Numbered from the stretch's first letter, positions 1-8,753 are shown. The stretch is DNA of 64,000 bases from Sphingomonas lacunae (GCF_012979535.1 NZ_CP053015.1:620001-684000); one strand, 5' to 3'. Program-made: numbers and translations. Notes: a model not told the origin generated them from the letters alone.

Positions 1-428
1 AGGAAGTGGCAGCCATTGAGGCGGCGCGCGGCGTCAGCTTTGCCGCAGATGAAGGCGTCCGCTTCGAGCATCGCGATGCGCTGTTCCCGCTCGTCGAGGC
101 GAAGGTGGCGGGATGGGCCTATGCCGATCTGGCGGCGGCGTTTGACGCTGTCGGCGGATGTTATGGCCCGTATCAGACAATGGCCGATGCGGCAGTTGAT
201 CCCGTACTGGTCGGCGGCAATCCGATCTTTGGCCGGACGGCCAACCCGAGCGGCTTTGACTATCCCGCCGCCGGCGCCTTTGCGACCGTGCCACAGATGG
301 AGCGCGGCCAACCTCGGCCTGCCCCTTTGCTCGGCGCCGACAGCGAAGCGGTGCTGAGCGATCGGCTGGGCCTCGACAGCGGGGCTATTGCCGCGCTGAT
401 CGACAAGGGCGTGGTGGCGCAGGCATGA
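1..428 (+). CDS. CaiB/BaiF-family CoA-transferase, C-terminal fragment (possible mesaconyl-CoA C1-C4 transferase)
   Basis: The reading frame is open from base 3 and ends at TGA 426-428, so only about the last 140 residues of a class III CoA-transferase are present. The visible part has the family's C-terminal pattern: a segment ending in CYGPYQT, then NPIFGR, then a LLGADSEAVL-type stretch and a terminal helix ending DKGVVAQA. The spacing and wording remind me of the 2-methylfumaryl-CoA (mesaconyl-CoA) C1-C4 transferase of the 3-hydroxypropionate bicycle. That resemblance is from memory and was not searched. The stop overlaps the next start as ATGA (425-428), so the two genes are translationally coupled. 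The catalytic Asp lies outside the window. A generic succinyl-CoA:carboxylate transferase or an itaconate CoA-transferase is an alternative. Family confidence is high, substrate confidence low. Confidence 0.75.
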   Translation, partial: EVAAIEAARGVSFAADEGVRFEHRDALFPLVEAKVAGWAYADLAAAFDAVGGCYGPYQTMADAAVDPVLVGGNPIFGRTANPSGFDYPAAGAFATVPQMERGQPRPAPLLGADSEAVLSDRLGLDSGAIAALIDKGVVAQA

Positions 429-2086
429 GCGGCTGGGACAAGAGCGAACGCATCAGCATCGATATAGAGGTGATGGACCAGCTGGTCCCGGCGGTCGTGG
501 CGGCTGAGCGTTATGCCGCCGACGCGCGCGAAGCTGTGCGGGCCAAGGTTGCCGCCAGGAGCCTCGATGCCGAACAGCGCGCCGCCCATGGCTATGCCTG
601 GGTCGAAACCAGCGTGGCGGCGATGCGCGCGACGCTCGACTGGTTGCAGTCTGCGGAGGCTGACAATCGCGCCCATGCCCATGAATGGCTGGTGGCGATC
701 ATCGGCATCAGCGAGACACTGGCCCAACTGACCGGCGGCCTGCCAATGGGCCAGAATGAGATCGTCCGCCCGGTTGATATGGACAGCGGCGCAGCAGCGC
801 GGCGGCTGGCAGAAGAACCAGCGGTCGACTGGTTGCTGACCCAGGGTAACAGCGCCAAGCACAGGTCTTGGCTGGTCCAGTGCATGGTCGATGGCAATGG
901 CCTTGACGACCGGCTGGGCGACGAATTGATCGACACGATCCGCGACCAGTATCGCCGCTTTACCGATGAACGGATCCTGCCGGACGCGCATGGCTGGCAC
1001 CTCGCCAACGATCTGATTCCCGACGGGCTTGTCGCAGAAATGGCGCAGTTGGGCACATTCGGCATCTGCATACCCGAACAGTTTGGCGGGCTCGGTCTCG
1101 GCAAGCTGGTGATGTGTGTCGTCACCGAGGAATTGTCGCGCGGCTATATTGGCACGGGATCGCTGGGGACCCGCTCGGAAATTGCCGGCGAACTGATCCT
1201 GCATGGCGGCACCAGCGAACAGCAGGCTCAGTGGCTGCCTCGTATTGCCTCTGGAGAGATTTTGCCGACGGCAGTGTTTACCGAACCCGATGTCGGGTCT
1301 GACCTCGGCAGTCTGACCACGCGGGCGGCGCGCGGGGACGATGGCACCTGGTCGATCAGCGGCGCGAAAACGTGGATCACCCATGCCGCGCGGTCCGACC
1401 TGATGACCATGCTGGTTCGCACGCGGCCAGAGGTGAAGGGCTATGCCGGCCTGTCGATGCTGCTGGTGCCCAAGCCCCGTGGGACCGATGACGAGCCTTT
1501 CCCGGCGCAGGGGATGAACGGCAGCGAGATCGAAGTGCTCGGCTATCGCGGGATGCGCGAATATGCGCTGCAGTTCGATGGCATGGCGGCTCCCGCCGAC
1601 GCGCTGCTTGGCGGCGAGGAGGGGCAAGGTTTCAAGCAGCTGATGCGCACGTTCGAGGGCGCGCGCATCCAGACGGCGGCGCGCGCGGTCGGCGTGGCGC
1701 GGCGGGCAATTGACCTCGCGCTGGCCTATGCGCAGGACCGCAAGCAGTTTGGCCAACCGATCATCGGTTTCCCCAGAGTCGCCGACAAGCTGGCAATGAT
1801 GCAGGCCGACATGCTGATGGCGCGCGAACTGACCTATGCGGCCGCGCGAGCGAAGGACAGCGGCAAGCGTTGCGACATTGAAGCAGGCATGGCGAAACTG
1901 CTGGCGGCGCGCTGTGCCTGGGCCAATGCCGATGCCGCGCTGCAGGTACATGGCGGCAATGGCTATGCCCAGGAATATGAGATCAGCCGCATCCTGTGCG
2001 ATGCCCGCATCCTCAACATTTTCGAAGGCGCGGCGGAAATACAGGCGCAGGTGATCGCCAAGGGCAAATTGGGTGACAGGAATTGA
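425..2086 (+). CDS. mcd: (2S)-methylsuccinyl-CoA dehydrogenase-type acyl-CoA dehydrogenase
   Basis: This 553 aa flavoprotein is about 165 residues longer at the N-terminus than a normal acyl-CoA dehydrogenase. That long helical extension, containing AAHGYAWVE (53-61) and GGLPMGQNEIVRP (104-116), is the hallmark of Mcd, which oxidises (2S)-methylsuccinyl-CoA to mesaconyl-C1-CoA. The dehydrogenase core follows: TEPDVGSD (286-293) in the FAD/substrate region, FEGARIQ with Glu411, and NIFEGAAEIQ with Glu534 at the usual catalytic-base position. VHGGNGYAQEYEI (508-520) is the normal C-terminal FAD motif. It is coupled by ATGA to the upstream CoA-transferase and followed 3 bp later by another acyl-CoA dehydrogenase. 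Electrons would go to ETF, encoded at 16219-17905. Mcd is known from the ethylmalonyl-CoA pathway, but no crotonyl-CoA carboxylase or ethylmalonyl-CoA mutase is visible here, so a catabolic role is equally possible. Confidence 0.8.
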   Translation: MSGWDKSERISIDIEVMDQLVPAVVAAERYAADAREAVRAKVAARSLDAEQRAAHGYAWVETSVAAMRATLDWLQSAEADNRAHAHEWLVAIIGISETLAQLTGGLPMGQNEIVRPVDMDSGAAARRLAEEPAVDWLLTQGNSAKHRSWLVQCMVDGNGLDDRLGDELIDTIRDQYRRFTDERILPDAHGWHLANDLIPDGLVAEMAQLGTFGICIPEQFGGLGLGKLVMCVVTEELSRGYIGTGSLGTRSEIAGELILHGGTSEQQAQWLPRIASGEILPTAVFTEPDVGSDLGSLTTRAARGDDGTWSISGAKTWITHAARSDLMTMLVRTRPEVKGYAGLSMLLVPKPRGTDDEPFPAQGMNGSEIEVLGYRGMREYALQFDGMAAPADALLGGEEGQGFKQLMRTFEGARIQTAARAVGVARRAIDLALAYAQDRKQFGQPIIGFPRVADKLAMMQADMLMARELTYAAARAKDSGKRCDIEAGMAKLLAARCAWANADAALQVHGGNGYAQEYEISRILCDARILNIFEGAAEIQAQVIAKGKLGDRN

Positions 2087-2089
2087 TGC

Positions 2090-3244
2090 GTGACCGAATA
2101 TAGTGAAATCCGAGAGGCCGTTGCCAAGCTGTGCCAGCAATTTCCTGGTGACTATTGGCGGGCGAAGGACCGCGAGCGGGCTTATCCTGGCGAATTTGTC
2201 GATGCGCTGACGCAGGCAGGGTTCCTCTCCGTATTGATCCCCGAGGAATATGGCGGGTCAGGCCTGCCGATTTCCGCCGCCGCTGCCATCCTTGAGGAGA
2301 TACAGGCGCAAGGGTGCAACGGCGGGGCATGCCATGCACAAATGTATGTGATGGGCACGGTGCTGCGCCATGGCAGCGAGGCGCAGAAGGCGAAATATCT
2401 GCCCAAGGTCGCGTCAGGCGAGTTGCGGCTGCAGGCCTTTGGCGTGACCGAGCCAACCAGCGGCACCGACACACTGAGCCTCAAGACCACGGCCAAACTC
2501 GATCCGGCGACCGGCGACTATATCGTCAACGGGCAGAAGATCTGGACCAGCCGCGCCGAGCACAGCGACCTGATGATCCTGCTGGCCCGCACCACCCCGC
2601 GCGAACAGGCGGCCAAGCGAACCGATGGCCTGAGCGTGTTCATCGTCGACATGAAGGCGGCGCTGGGCAACGGCCTGACCATCCGCCCCATCGAGACGAT
2701 GATGAATCACGCCACCACCGAAGTTTTCTTCGACAACATGCGGGTGCCGGCGGAAAATCTGATCGGCGAGGAGGGGCAGGGTTTCAAATATATACTGTCG
2801 GGCATGAATGCCGAGCGCCTGCTGATCGCTGCCGAGTGCATCGGCGATGCCAAATGGTTCATCGACAAGGCGAGCGCCTATGCCAAGGAACGGGTGCTCT
2901 TCGGCCGCCCCATCGGCCAGAACCAGGGCGTGCAATTCCCCATCGCCCGCGCCTATGCCCAGATGCGCGCCGCGGAGCTGATGGTGCTCGATGGCCTGCG
3001 CCGTTATGAGGCGGGCGAGAATGTCGGCGAACAGGCCAACATGTCCAAGATGCTGGCAGCCGAGGCAAGCTGGGCAGCGGGCGAAGCCTGTATCCAGACG
3101 CACGGCGGGTTCGGCTTTGCCGCCGAATATGACATTGAACGCAAGTTCCGCGAGACGCGACTCTATCAGGTGGCACCGATCAGCACGAACATGATCCTGT
3201 CGTTCGTGGCGGAGCATGTGCTGGGCCTGCCGCGGAGTTACTGA
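2090..3244 (+). CDS. acyl-CoA dehydrogenase (384 aa)
   Basis: A standard-length acyl-CoA dehydrogenase that starts at GTG 2090, 3 bp after the preceding stop. Motifs are GVTEPTSGTD (118-127), IWTSRAEHSDLMILLAR (151-167), GEEGQGFKYI (226-235) and THGGFGFAAEYDIERKF (337-353). At the usual C-terminal catalytic position the protein has LYQVAPIS, so Gln360 replaces Glu. Instead, NAERLL carries Glu242 at the position used as base by isovaleryl-CoA dehydrogenase. This suggests a branched or short acyl-CoA substrate. The operon order (CoA-transferase, dehydrogenases, MaoC-like hydratase) recalls Pseudomonas itaconate clusters, which also contain an acyl-CoA dehydrogenase. A plausible inference is that this enzyme takes the other methylsuccinyl-CoA enantiomer or a related C5 ester, but the sequence alone does not show it. 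Confidence 0.88.
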   Translation: MTEYSEIREAVAKLCQQFPGDYWRAKDRERAYPGEFVDALTQAGFLSVLIPEEYGGSGLPISAAAAILEEIQAQGCNGGACHAQMYVMGTVLRHGSEAQKAKYLPKVASGELRLQAFGVTEPTSGTDTLSLKTTAKLDPATGDYIVNGQKIWTSRAEHSDLMILLARTTPREQAAKRTDGLSVFIVDMKAALGNGLTIRPIETMMNHATTEVFFDNMRVPAENLIGEEGQGFKYILSGMNAERLLIAAECIGDAKWFIDKASAYAKERVLFGRPIGQNQGVQFPIARAYAQMRAAELMVLDGLRRYEAGENVGEQANMSKMLAAEASWAAGEACIQTHGGFGFAAEYDIERKFRETRLYQVAPISTNMILSFVAEHVLGLPRSY

Positions 3245-3245
3245 T

Positions 3246-4088
3246 GTGAGCGAGTGGCAGGACTTCATCGGCAAGGGCATGGTGCAGCGCGATGTGCTGA
3301 CGCCCGGTCTGGCACAGCGCCACGCAGCAACGCTCGACCTGCCGCTGGCCCGCGATGCGGCGCTGCCCGGTATCCACTGGTGCCTGTGCCTGCCCGAGGC
3401 GGCGACGGCGCAGCTGGGACCCGATGGCCACCCGCGCCGGGATAGTGCCGGCAGTTTCCTGCCGCCGATCCCCCTGCCCCGGCGCATGTGGGCGTCGAGC
3501 AGCGTCGAATTCCTGGCGCCGATCGCGGTGGGAGCCGAGGTCGAGCGGACATCGACCATCGCCGACATCACCGCCAAGAGTGGTGGCAGTGGGCAGCTTG
3601 TCTTTGTCACCGTCGAACATGTGACGCGGGTTGGCGACGCCGTGGCGGTGCGCGAAAAGCAGAGCATCGTCTATCGCGAGGCAACCAGTGCAGCGCCAGC
3701 ATTCCTTGCGCCCCGTACTGGCGATGCCGCGGTTGACGCCGGGGAATGGCCCGCTCAGCGCAAGCTGGTCCCCAGCGAGCCGCTACTGCTGCGTTTTTCT
3801 GCCCTCACCTTCAATGCGCACCGCATCCATTATGACCTGCCCTACGCGCGCGACGAGGAAGGCTATGCGGGCCTTGTGGTACATGGACCGCTGACCGCGA
3901 CGCTGTTGCTCAATCATGCGACGGCGGTGCTGGGAGCCCCCGTGCGCCAGTTCAGCTTTCGGGGGGCATCACCGGCCTTCTGCGGCGAACCGCTGACGCT
4001 GGCGGCACGGAGCGAGGGTGACCGGCTGGCGCTGGCGGCGATCAATGGCGAAGGGCAGACGGTGATGACCGGCGAGGCCGCTATTTGA
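3246..4088 (+). CDS. two-domain MaoC/HTD2-like hydratase (mesaconyl-C4-CoA or itaconyl-CoA hydratase type)
   Basis: I place the start at GTG 3246 because GGAG at 3234-3237 lies 8 bases upstream. An in-frame ATG at 3216 would overlap the previous gene by 29 bases. The 280 aa product has an N-terminal FAS1-like hotdog half with QLGPDGHPR (56-64), FLPPIPLPRRMWA (71-83) and LVFVTVEH (118-125). Its C-terminal hotdog half has FNAHRIHYD (189-197) and GLVVHGPLTA (209-218), the motif region of R-specific hydratases. This architecture and length match mesaconyl-C4-CoA hydratase (Meh) and itaconyl-CoA hydratase (Ich), which form citramalyl-CoA. A citramalyl-CoA lyase would complete the route to pyruvate and acetyl-CoA but is not in the window. 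The gene closes the operon and overlaps the end of the convergent gene by 8 bp. Confidence 0.72.
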   Translation: MSEWQDFIGKGMVQRDVLTPGLAQRHAATLDLPLARDAALPGIHWCLCLPEAATAQLGPDGHPRRDSAGSFLPPIPLPRRMWASSSVEFLAPIAVGAEVERTSTIADITAKSGGSGQLVFVTVEHVTRVGDAVAVREKQSIVYREATSAAPAFLAPRTGDAAVDAGEWPAQRKLVPSEPLLLRFSALTFNAHRIHYDLPYARDEEGYAGLVVHGPLTATLLLNHATAVLGAPVRQFSFRGASPAFCGEPLTLAARSEGDRLALAAINGEGQTVMTGEAAI

Positions 4089-6351
4089 CGGGACCCTCCC
4101 GGCCCGGAGGGAGTTGGGCGATCATGTCTATGCGCTGCACCTCGGTCATGCGGCCATCGACCAGACGCCCTTCGACCAGCTCGGTTTCCATCAGCGCAAA
4201 AATGCGCCCGCCGGTGAAGATCGGCCGGCTGTTGCCGTACCAGTCGACACAACTGACCTCGCACTCATAATCAGGCGCGCGCTCCTCCCGCCCGACTGTG
4301 GTCGAGACGAGCAGGCCGGCATCGGTGATGCTGCGCGTTGTGCCGCCCGTCACCGAGGCGAAACTGACGTCCGAGGTTTCGCTGCGCCAGAAATAGCGGC
4401 CGGAGGGCATCGCGATGGTCGGCACGCCGACGAGGCCATTGCCGTCAAGGCCGACCGAGCTGTTGAAGGCGTGGCTGCGCCCTTCGCTTTCGTAGCGGCC
4501 AAGCAATGTGGTGCTGGTGGCGATGTGGGGAACATTGCCAAGCTGGATCAGCGACATCGTCAGCCCCTGATGGTCGCGATAGCCGTTGACGATCATGCCA
4601 TCGAGGCCAACGCGATCAATGCGGATGACATTGTGGCCGACCGGCACAACCACCGCCTGTGACGGGCGATCAACCGGCAGGACAACGACAGAACCGGCGC
4701 GCTCGGCAGCCCGCAAGGCGGCCTTTTCGGGTGTGTCATCGGCGGGCGGCTCTTCGGGAATGGCCTGGTAGCCCCAGTCACCCGAGCCATAGACCAGCCA
4801 GTCATCGGCAAAACGGTTGCGTACCTGCCCCGGTCGAAGCGATGGCACGGCAATATGGCGGGCGGCGCGGAGTTCGGTGTAGGTTTCGGTGAATTCCCGC
4901 AGGGCGATGTTGGTGAAGGCGACGGGAATATCCTGTTCTTCAATGTCGCATGTTGCATCATTGACCGACCAGAGCCCACGGAAATAGCCGTCGGTCATAT
5001 CCATCGAGAATTGATCGAACGGGCGGCCACGCACCCCCACGACGCCCAGTGTCGAGGCGGTGATGGGCACGCGATAGACGGCCGCAGGTGGCAGGTTGCG
5101 GAGATCGGGACGGCCAGCCGCACAGGGCTTCCGCTCACTGTACCAATCGCGATCGAACTCCGCCCAGCCGGCACCCACCCACAGGAACACCTCGCGCGGG
5201 GTGACGAACATTTCCGCCTGTCGCGGCCCGGTGAAGGCGGTGACACGGCAGCCGGGCACGCGGTCGGCGCGATACTCTCCGAGGTCACAGATGGTGACGC
5301 TATGGACATAGGGATCGACGGTGGGGACCACGGGGCGGTGGATTTCATCGGCGCTGAGCATGGCGCGACCGGCAAGGCGTTCGTCGCGATCCTCATCGGC
5401 GCCCCCGTCGATCAGCTCCTTGCGCTCAGCCTCGGTCATCCAACGACGGATACGCGGGCGGCCCGAGCGGTCGGTGACATCGTCGGCCTCATAGGGGGTG
5501 TAGATGATCAGCCGGTCACCGACGATGCGCGTCGCATAATTGTCGCTGCTGTAATAATCCTCGCTGCTGATCAGGAAGGCGCCATCGCGGGACAGGCGAC
5601 CCGTTGCCGTATCGAGCCGGAAGACGGCGATTTCGGTCGCTTCATCCTGATAGCTGTAGCTGGTGATGAGGATGCGATCCCCCTCAACCAGCATCTCGTC
5701 ATACCAGCCATCGTCATCGGCATTGCGGTAGACATTGATGCGGTCGGCAAGGCGCAGTTGAGGGCCGGAAATGTCGACGGCGAAAATGCGTCCATCCTGC
5801 AGGACGAGGAGATAATTGCCGATCTGTTTGACGATGTCGCCTTCGTCGACATTGGCGCTCTGGTTATTGGTGATGCTGGTGACGGGCGTGGCGACATTTT
5901 GCACTGGGGCGGAGATGCGGGTGCCGGTAACAATGATTTGACCCTGCTCCTGCCCCTCTTCAGAGGGACAGCCTGGATCATCCGGGCCGCATTCGGGTGG
6001 CGTGTCCTGCAGGGCGAAGATGCCTGGGCGGACACCCGGCGGCGGCGTGATGGCACCAAAGCGCCGTTCCCAACGACGCCGCGCCGCCTCGGTGCGGGCG
6101 ACATAGCGGCGGAAATCGCTGTCACTTTCGAAGGTTTCGAGACCGGGGCTAAGCAGGCGGCGGAAAGCGGCATCCTGCCATGGCGCGGTAGGGCGATTGT
6201 CGGTCCGCTCGTTGCGGGCATCACCGGACGAGCCCGCCGGAGCGGCTGGCTGTGGCGGTGGCTCCGTCTGCGCCATGGCCGTCGTGGCGAGCAGTGTCGC
6301 AGCGAAGCCGGCGAAGGCTATTCTTGCCAGCAGGGTCAGTCGGTGAGCCAT
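4081..6351 (-). CDS. secreted beta-propeller domain protein
   Basis: The start is ATG 6351, with a GGGGAGGA ribosome-binding sequence just upstream. The 756 aa protein opens with a clear Sec signal peptide (MAHRLTLLARIAFAGF... to AMA-Q, about residue 27), then a Pro-rich linker. A cysteine-containing acidic segment and a stretch with IIVTGTRI, reminiscent of TonB-receptor plug starts, follow. The rest is beta-rich with repeated blade-like segments such as YLLVLQDGRIFAVDIS, DRILITSYSYQDEATEIAVF and GDRLIIYTPYEADD. This matches the secreted proteins with a C-terminal beta-propeller domain distantly related to WD40 repeats. The location should be periplasm or cell surface. No catalytic motif is recognised. 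It is convergent with the hydratase gene and alone on its strand. The molecular role is unknown. Confidence 0.75.
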   Translation of the reverse strand: MAHRLTLLARIAFAGFAATLLATTAMAQTEPPPQPAAPAGSSGDARNERTDNRPTAPWQDAAFRRLLSPGLETFESDSDFRRYVARTEAARRRWERRFGAITPPPGVRPGIFALQDTPPECGPDDPGCPSEEGQEQGQIIVTGTRISAPVQNVATPVTSITNNQSANVDEGDIVKQIGNYLLVLQDGRIFAVDISGPQLRLADRINVYRNADDDGWYDEMLVEGDRILITSYSYQDEATEIAVFRLDTATGRLSRDGAFLISSEDYYSSDNYATRIVGDRLIIYTPYEADDVTDRSGRPRIRRWMTEAERKELIDGGADEDRDERLAGRAMLSADEIHRPVVPTVDPYVHSVTICDLGEYRADRVPGCRVTAFTGPRQAEMFVTPREVFLWVGAGWAEFDRDWYSERKPCAAGRPDLRNLPPAAVYRVPITASTLGVVGVRGRPFDQFSMDMTDGYFRGLWSVNDATCDIEEQDIPVAFTNIALREFTETYTELRAARHIAVPSLRPGQVRNRFADDWLVYGSGDWGYQAIPEEPPADDTPEKAALRAAERAGSVVVLPVDRPSQAVVVPVGHNVIRIDRVGLDGMIVNGYRDHQGLTMSLIQLGNVPHIATSTTLLGRYESEGRSHAFNSSVGLDGNGLVGVPTIAMPSGRYFWRSETSDVSFASVTGGTTRSITDAGLLVSTTVGREERAPDYECEVSCVDWYGNSRPIFTGGRIFALMETELVEGRLVDGRMTEVQRIDMIAQLPPGREGPVK

Positions 6352-6491
6352 GGTCCATTCCTCCCCCAACAGTCTGATCGACCGAACCCGGACAGGCTAT
6401 ACCCGATGGCGGTTGCGACCAAATACTGATTGGCAAGGCACTGGCATTGCTGCCGAATTTGCGGGCAGTTGCCAAGGACTGTGCAAAGACT

Positions 6492-7412
6492 ATGACCCGG
6501 AGCATGAGTGCCCCCCGATCGATCACATTGCTGGCCTTCCTCGTCGCCTGCCTGGGCGTCGCGCTGTTTTCGGCGATGGACGCGGTGATGAAGGGGCTGG
6601 TGCTGAGCATCGGCGTCTACAATGCCCTGCTGTGGCGCAACCTGGCGGGCGTGCTGATGAGTGGCGCGGTCTATGCGGTGAGCCGCCGGGGTTGGCCTTC
6701 GCGCGCGGCAATGCGCCTGCACATCTGGCGCGGCGTGGTCGTGGCGGCGATGGCGCTGCTGTTCTTTTGGTCGTTGGCGCATTTGCCGCTGGCAGAAGCG
6801 ATTGCGCTTTCGTTCATCGCGCCACTGATTGCGCTCTATCTGGCGGCGGTTCTGTTGGGCGAGACGATCGGCAAGGCGGCGATCTTTGCCTCGATCATGG
6901 GCATTGCCGGCGTGGCGGTGATCATGGCGGGCAAATTTGGCGGCGGCGATTATTCGGCCGACGCGATGAATGGCGCGCTGGCGGTGTTCGGCTCAGCTGT
7001 GCTGTTCGCCTATAACCTGATCCTGGCACGACAGCAGGCACAGCTTGCCGAGCCTTCGGAAATTGCCTTTTTCCAGGTGCTGACGGTGGCGCTGGTGCTC
7101 TTGCTGGGCGCACCCTGGTTCGCGATCTTGCCTGACGGTGCCGAGTGGGTGCCGCTGATCGGCGCGGCGGCGCTCGCCATCGTCTCGCTGCTGCTGCTGA
7201 GCTGGGCCTATGCCCGGGCCGAGGCGCAGGTGCTCATACCGGTCGAATACACCGCCTTCATCTGGGCCGCGATCCTCGGCTGGATCGTGTTTGACGAGGC
7301 ACTGACTTGGACGACCGTGGCGGGTACTGTGATGATCGTCGCCGGTTGCCTGACCGTCGCGCGGTCACAAAAGAACCCTCAGCCGATGCAGGTCGAGGAA
7401 AGCGTGGCCTGA
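6492..7412 (+). CDS. EamA/DMT-superfamily transporter
   Basis: A roughly 306 aa integral membrane protein with ten predicted hydrophobic helices in two EamA halves, the usual size and layout of drug/metabolite transporters. The first half begins ITLLAFLVACLGVALFS and includes PLAEAIALSFIAPLIALYLA, the typical EamA core. The second half contains the matching AEAQVLIPVEYTAFIWAAIL segment. I chose ATG 6492; an ATG at 6504 and an upstream start at 6447 are possible, and no strong ribosome-binding site separates them. It is divergent from the beta-propeller gene (about 140 bp between starts) and convergent with phaZ. The substrate, perhaps an amino acid or other small metabolite exported from the cytoplasm, cannot be inferred. 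Confidence 0.85.
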   Translation: MTRSMSAPRSITLLAFLVACLGVALFSAMDAVMKGLVLSIGVYNALLWRNLAGVLMSGAVYAVSRRGWPSRAAMRLHIWRGVVVAAMALLFFWSLAHLPLAEAIALSFIAPLIALYLAAVLLGETIGKAAIFASIMGIAGVAVIMAGKFGGGDYSADAMNGALAVFGSAVLFAYNLILARQQAQLAEPSEIAFFQVLTVALVLLLGAPWFAILPDGAEWVPLIGAAALAIVSLLLLSWAYARAEAQVLIPVEYTAFIWAAILGWIVFDEALTWTTVAGTVMIVAGCLTVARSQKNPQPMQVEESVA

Positions 7413-7436
7413 ACGGCACACTAGAGACGGTCTGGG

Positions 7437-7453
7437 CCCCGGCTTTCGCCGGG
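7437..7453. terminator. GC-rich stem-loop between convergent genes
   Basis: CCCGGC (7438-7443), loop TTTC, GCCGGG (7448-7453). It lies between the ends of the DMT gene and phaZ. The stem sequence resembles short palindromic repeats common in sphingomonad intergenic regions, but only this copy was noticed here. No T-run follows, so termination is uncertain. Confidence 0.35.
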
Positions 7454-7465
7454 AACAGTCGCTGA

Positions 7466-8686
7466 TCAATCCCCGTGGGTACGGATCCAGTCTTCGACAA
7501 TCGGGGCGATCTGTTCACGCCATTTGCTGCCGTTGAATATCCCGTAATGGCCCGCGCCCTCGATGAGGTGATAGGCCTTTTGATCTTCGGTAAGGCCGGT
7601 GCTGATCTTGAGCGCGGCCTTGGTCTGGCCGATGCCGGAAATGTCATCCCGCTCGCCCTCGATGCACAAAATGGCCGTCTTGTTGATAGCACCTGGGTCG
7701 ATGCGCAGTCCGCGATGGGTGAACTCCCCCTTGGGCAGCGCATGACGCTGGAAGACGACGTCAACAGTCTGGAGGTAGAATTCGGCGGTCATGTCACAGA
7801 CGGCCCGATATTCGTCGTAGAATGTCTTGATGACATCGGAACTGTCGTCATCTCCCTCAACCAGATGATTGAACATGGTCCAATGGCTGACCATGTGGTT
7901 ACCCAAATTCATCGACATGAAGCCGGTGAGCTGGAGGAAGCCGGGATAGACCTTGCGTCCCGCGCCCGGATAATAGTTGGGCACGCGGGCAATGACATTG
8001 TGGACGAACCAGTCATGCGGACGCTGGACCGCCATGCTATTGACCTGGGTCGGCGCCTCGCGCGTGTCGATTGGGCCACCCATCATGGTGAGAGTGACCG
8101 GGGTGGCGGGATGGTTTTGGGCATTCATCAGCGCCACCGCGGCATAGGTCGGCACCGAAGGCTGACATACGGCGAGGGCGTGGGTCCCCGGGCCAATCGC
8201 ATCAAGAAATTCGATCACATAGTCGACGTAATCATCGAGATCGAAGCGACCTGCCGAGCGTGGAACCATTTTTGCATCGGCCCAATCGGTGATGTAGACG
8301 TCGTGACTGGGCAGCATGCGTTCGACCGTGCCGCGCAACAAGGTGGCGTAATGGCCCGACATCGGCGCAACGATCAGAAGTTTCGGGTCGCCTGAGCGGC
8401 CTTCGCGGACAAAACGAAGCAGATTGCCGAACGGCTTTTCGACAACCAACTGTTCACGCACGGGAACGGCCTTGCCCTCAATGACCGTGTGGTCGAGGCC
8501 GAATGCGGGTTTGCCGCGCGGTTCAACAGCATGGGCAAACACCTCGAGCGCCGAAGCAAGCACAGGGCCTCCCCCGAAATAGGCGAAGGGCAGCGCCTTG
8601 CTGCCGAGAATGCGGGCGCTGGCATCGGCCCAGCGGCCTGCTCCGGCGAGCAGCGCCTTTTGCATGTCAAAAGCGTGATAGAGCAT
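7466..8686 (-). CDS. phaZ: intracellular polyhydroxyalkanoate depolymerase
   Basis: The 406 aa product starts MLYHAFDMQKALL, the usual beginning of intracellular PhaZ enzymes, so ATG 8686 is chosen over upstream in-frame codons that reach 8839. An AGGAAAG sequence lies upstream. It hydrolyses stored poly-3-hydroxyalkanoate granules in the cytoplasm to hydroxyacyl monomers. The alpha/beta-hydrolase features include LLIVAPMSGHYATL (103-116), HDVYITDWADA (128-138) and AVCQPSVPTYA with the likely nucleophile Cys174. Also present are GERDDISG and the late GAGHYGIFNG carrying the catalytic His. Length and motifs match the PHB-depolymerase C-terminal family. It is divergent from an ABC exporter, and a TGC/GCA-rich segment in the intergenic region may be a PhaR-type operator. 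Confidence 0.92.
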   Translation of the reverse strand: MLYHAFDMQKALLAGAGRWADASARILGSKALPFAYFGGGPVLASALEVFAHAVEPRGKPAFGLDHTVIEGKAVPVREQLVVEKPFGNLLRFVREGRSGDPKLLIVAPMSGHYATLLRGTVERMLPSHDVYITDWADAKMVPRSAGRFDLDDYVDYVIEFLDAIGPGTHALAVCQPSVPTYAAVALMNAQNHPATPVTLTMMGGPIDTREAPTQVNSMAVQRPHDWFVHNVIARVPNYYPGAGRKVYPGFLQLTGFMSMNLGNHMVSHWTMFNHLVEGDDDSSDVIKTFYDEYRAVCDMTAEFYLQTVDVVFQRHALPKGEFTHRGLRIDPGAINKTAILCIEGERDDISGIGQTKAALKISTGLTEDQKAYHLIEGAGHYGIFNGSKWREQIAPIVEDWIRTHGD

Positions 8687-8753
8687 GGGCAATGCGAACT
8701 TTCCTGCGAGGACGGCCCTGTGTCGGTGCCTATCCGTTTCATCGATGCTGACA

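Noticed and set aside
260-2140. A long open frame of over 600 codons on the - strand
   Set aside because: It lies antisense to the Mcd-type dehydrogenase, which has full family motifs. The antisense product is rich in His, Arg and Gln with no recognisable domain. Such long antisense frames are common in GC-rich DNA.
4855-6429. A 524-codon + strand frame opposite the beta-propeller gene
   Set aside because: Its product is low-complexity and Gly/Asp-rich, while the - strand protein has a signal peptide, a good ribosome-binding site and propeller-like blades.
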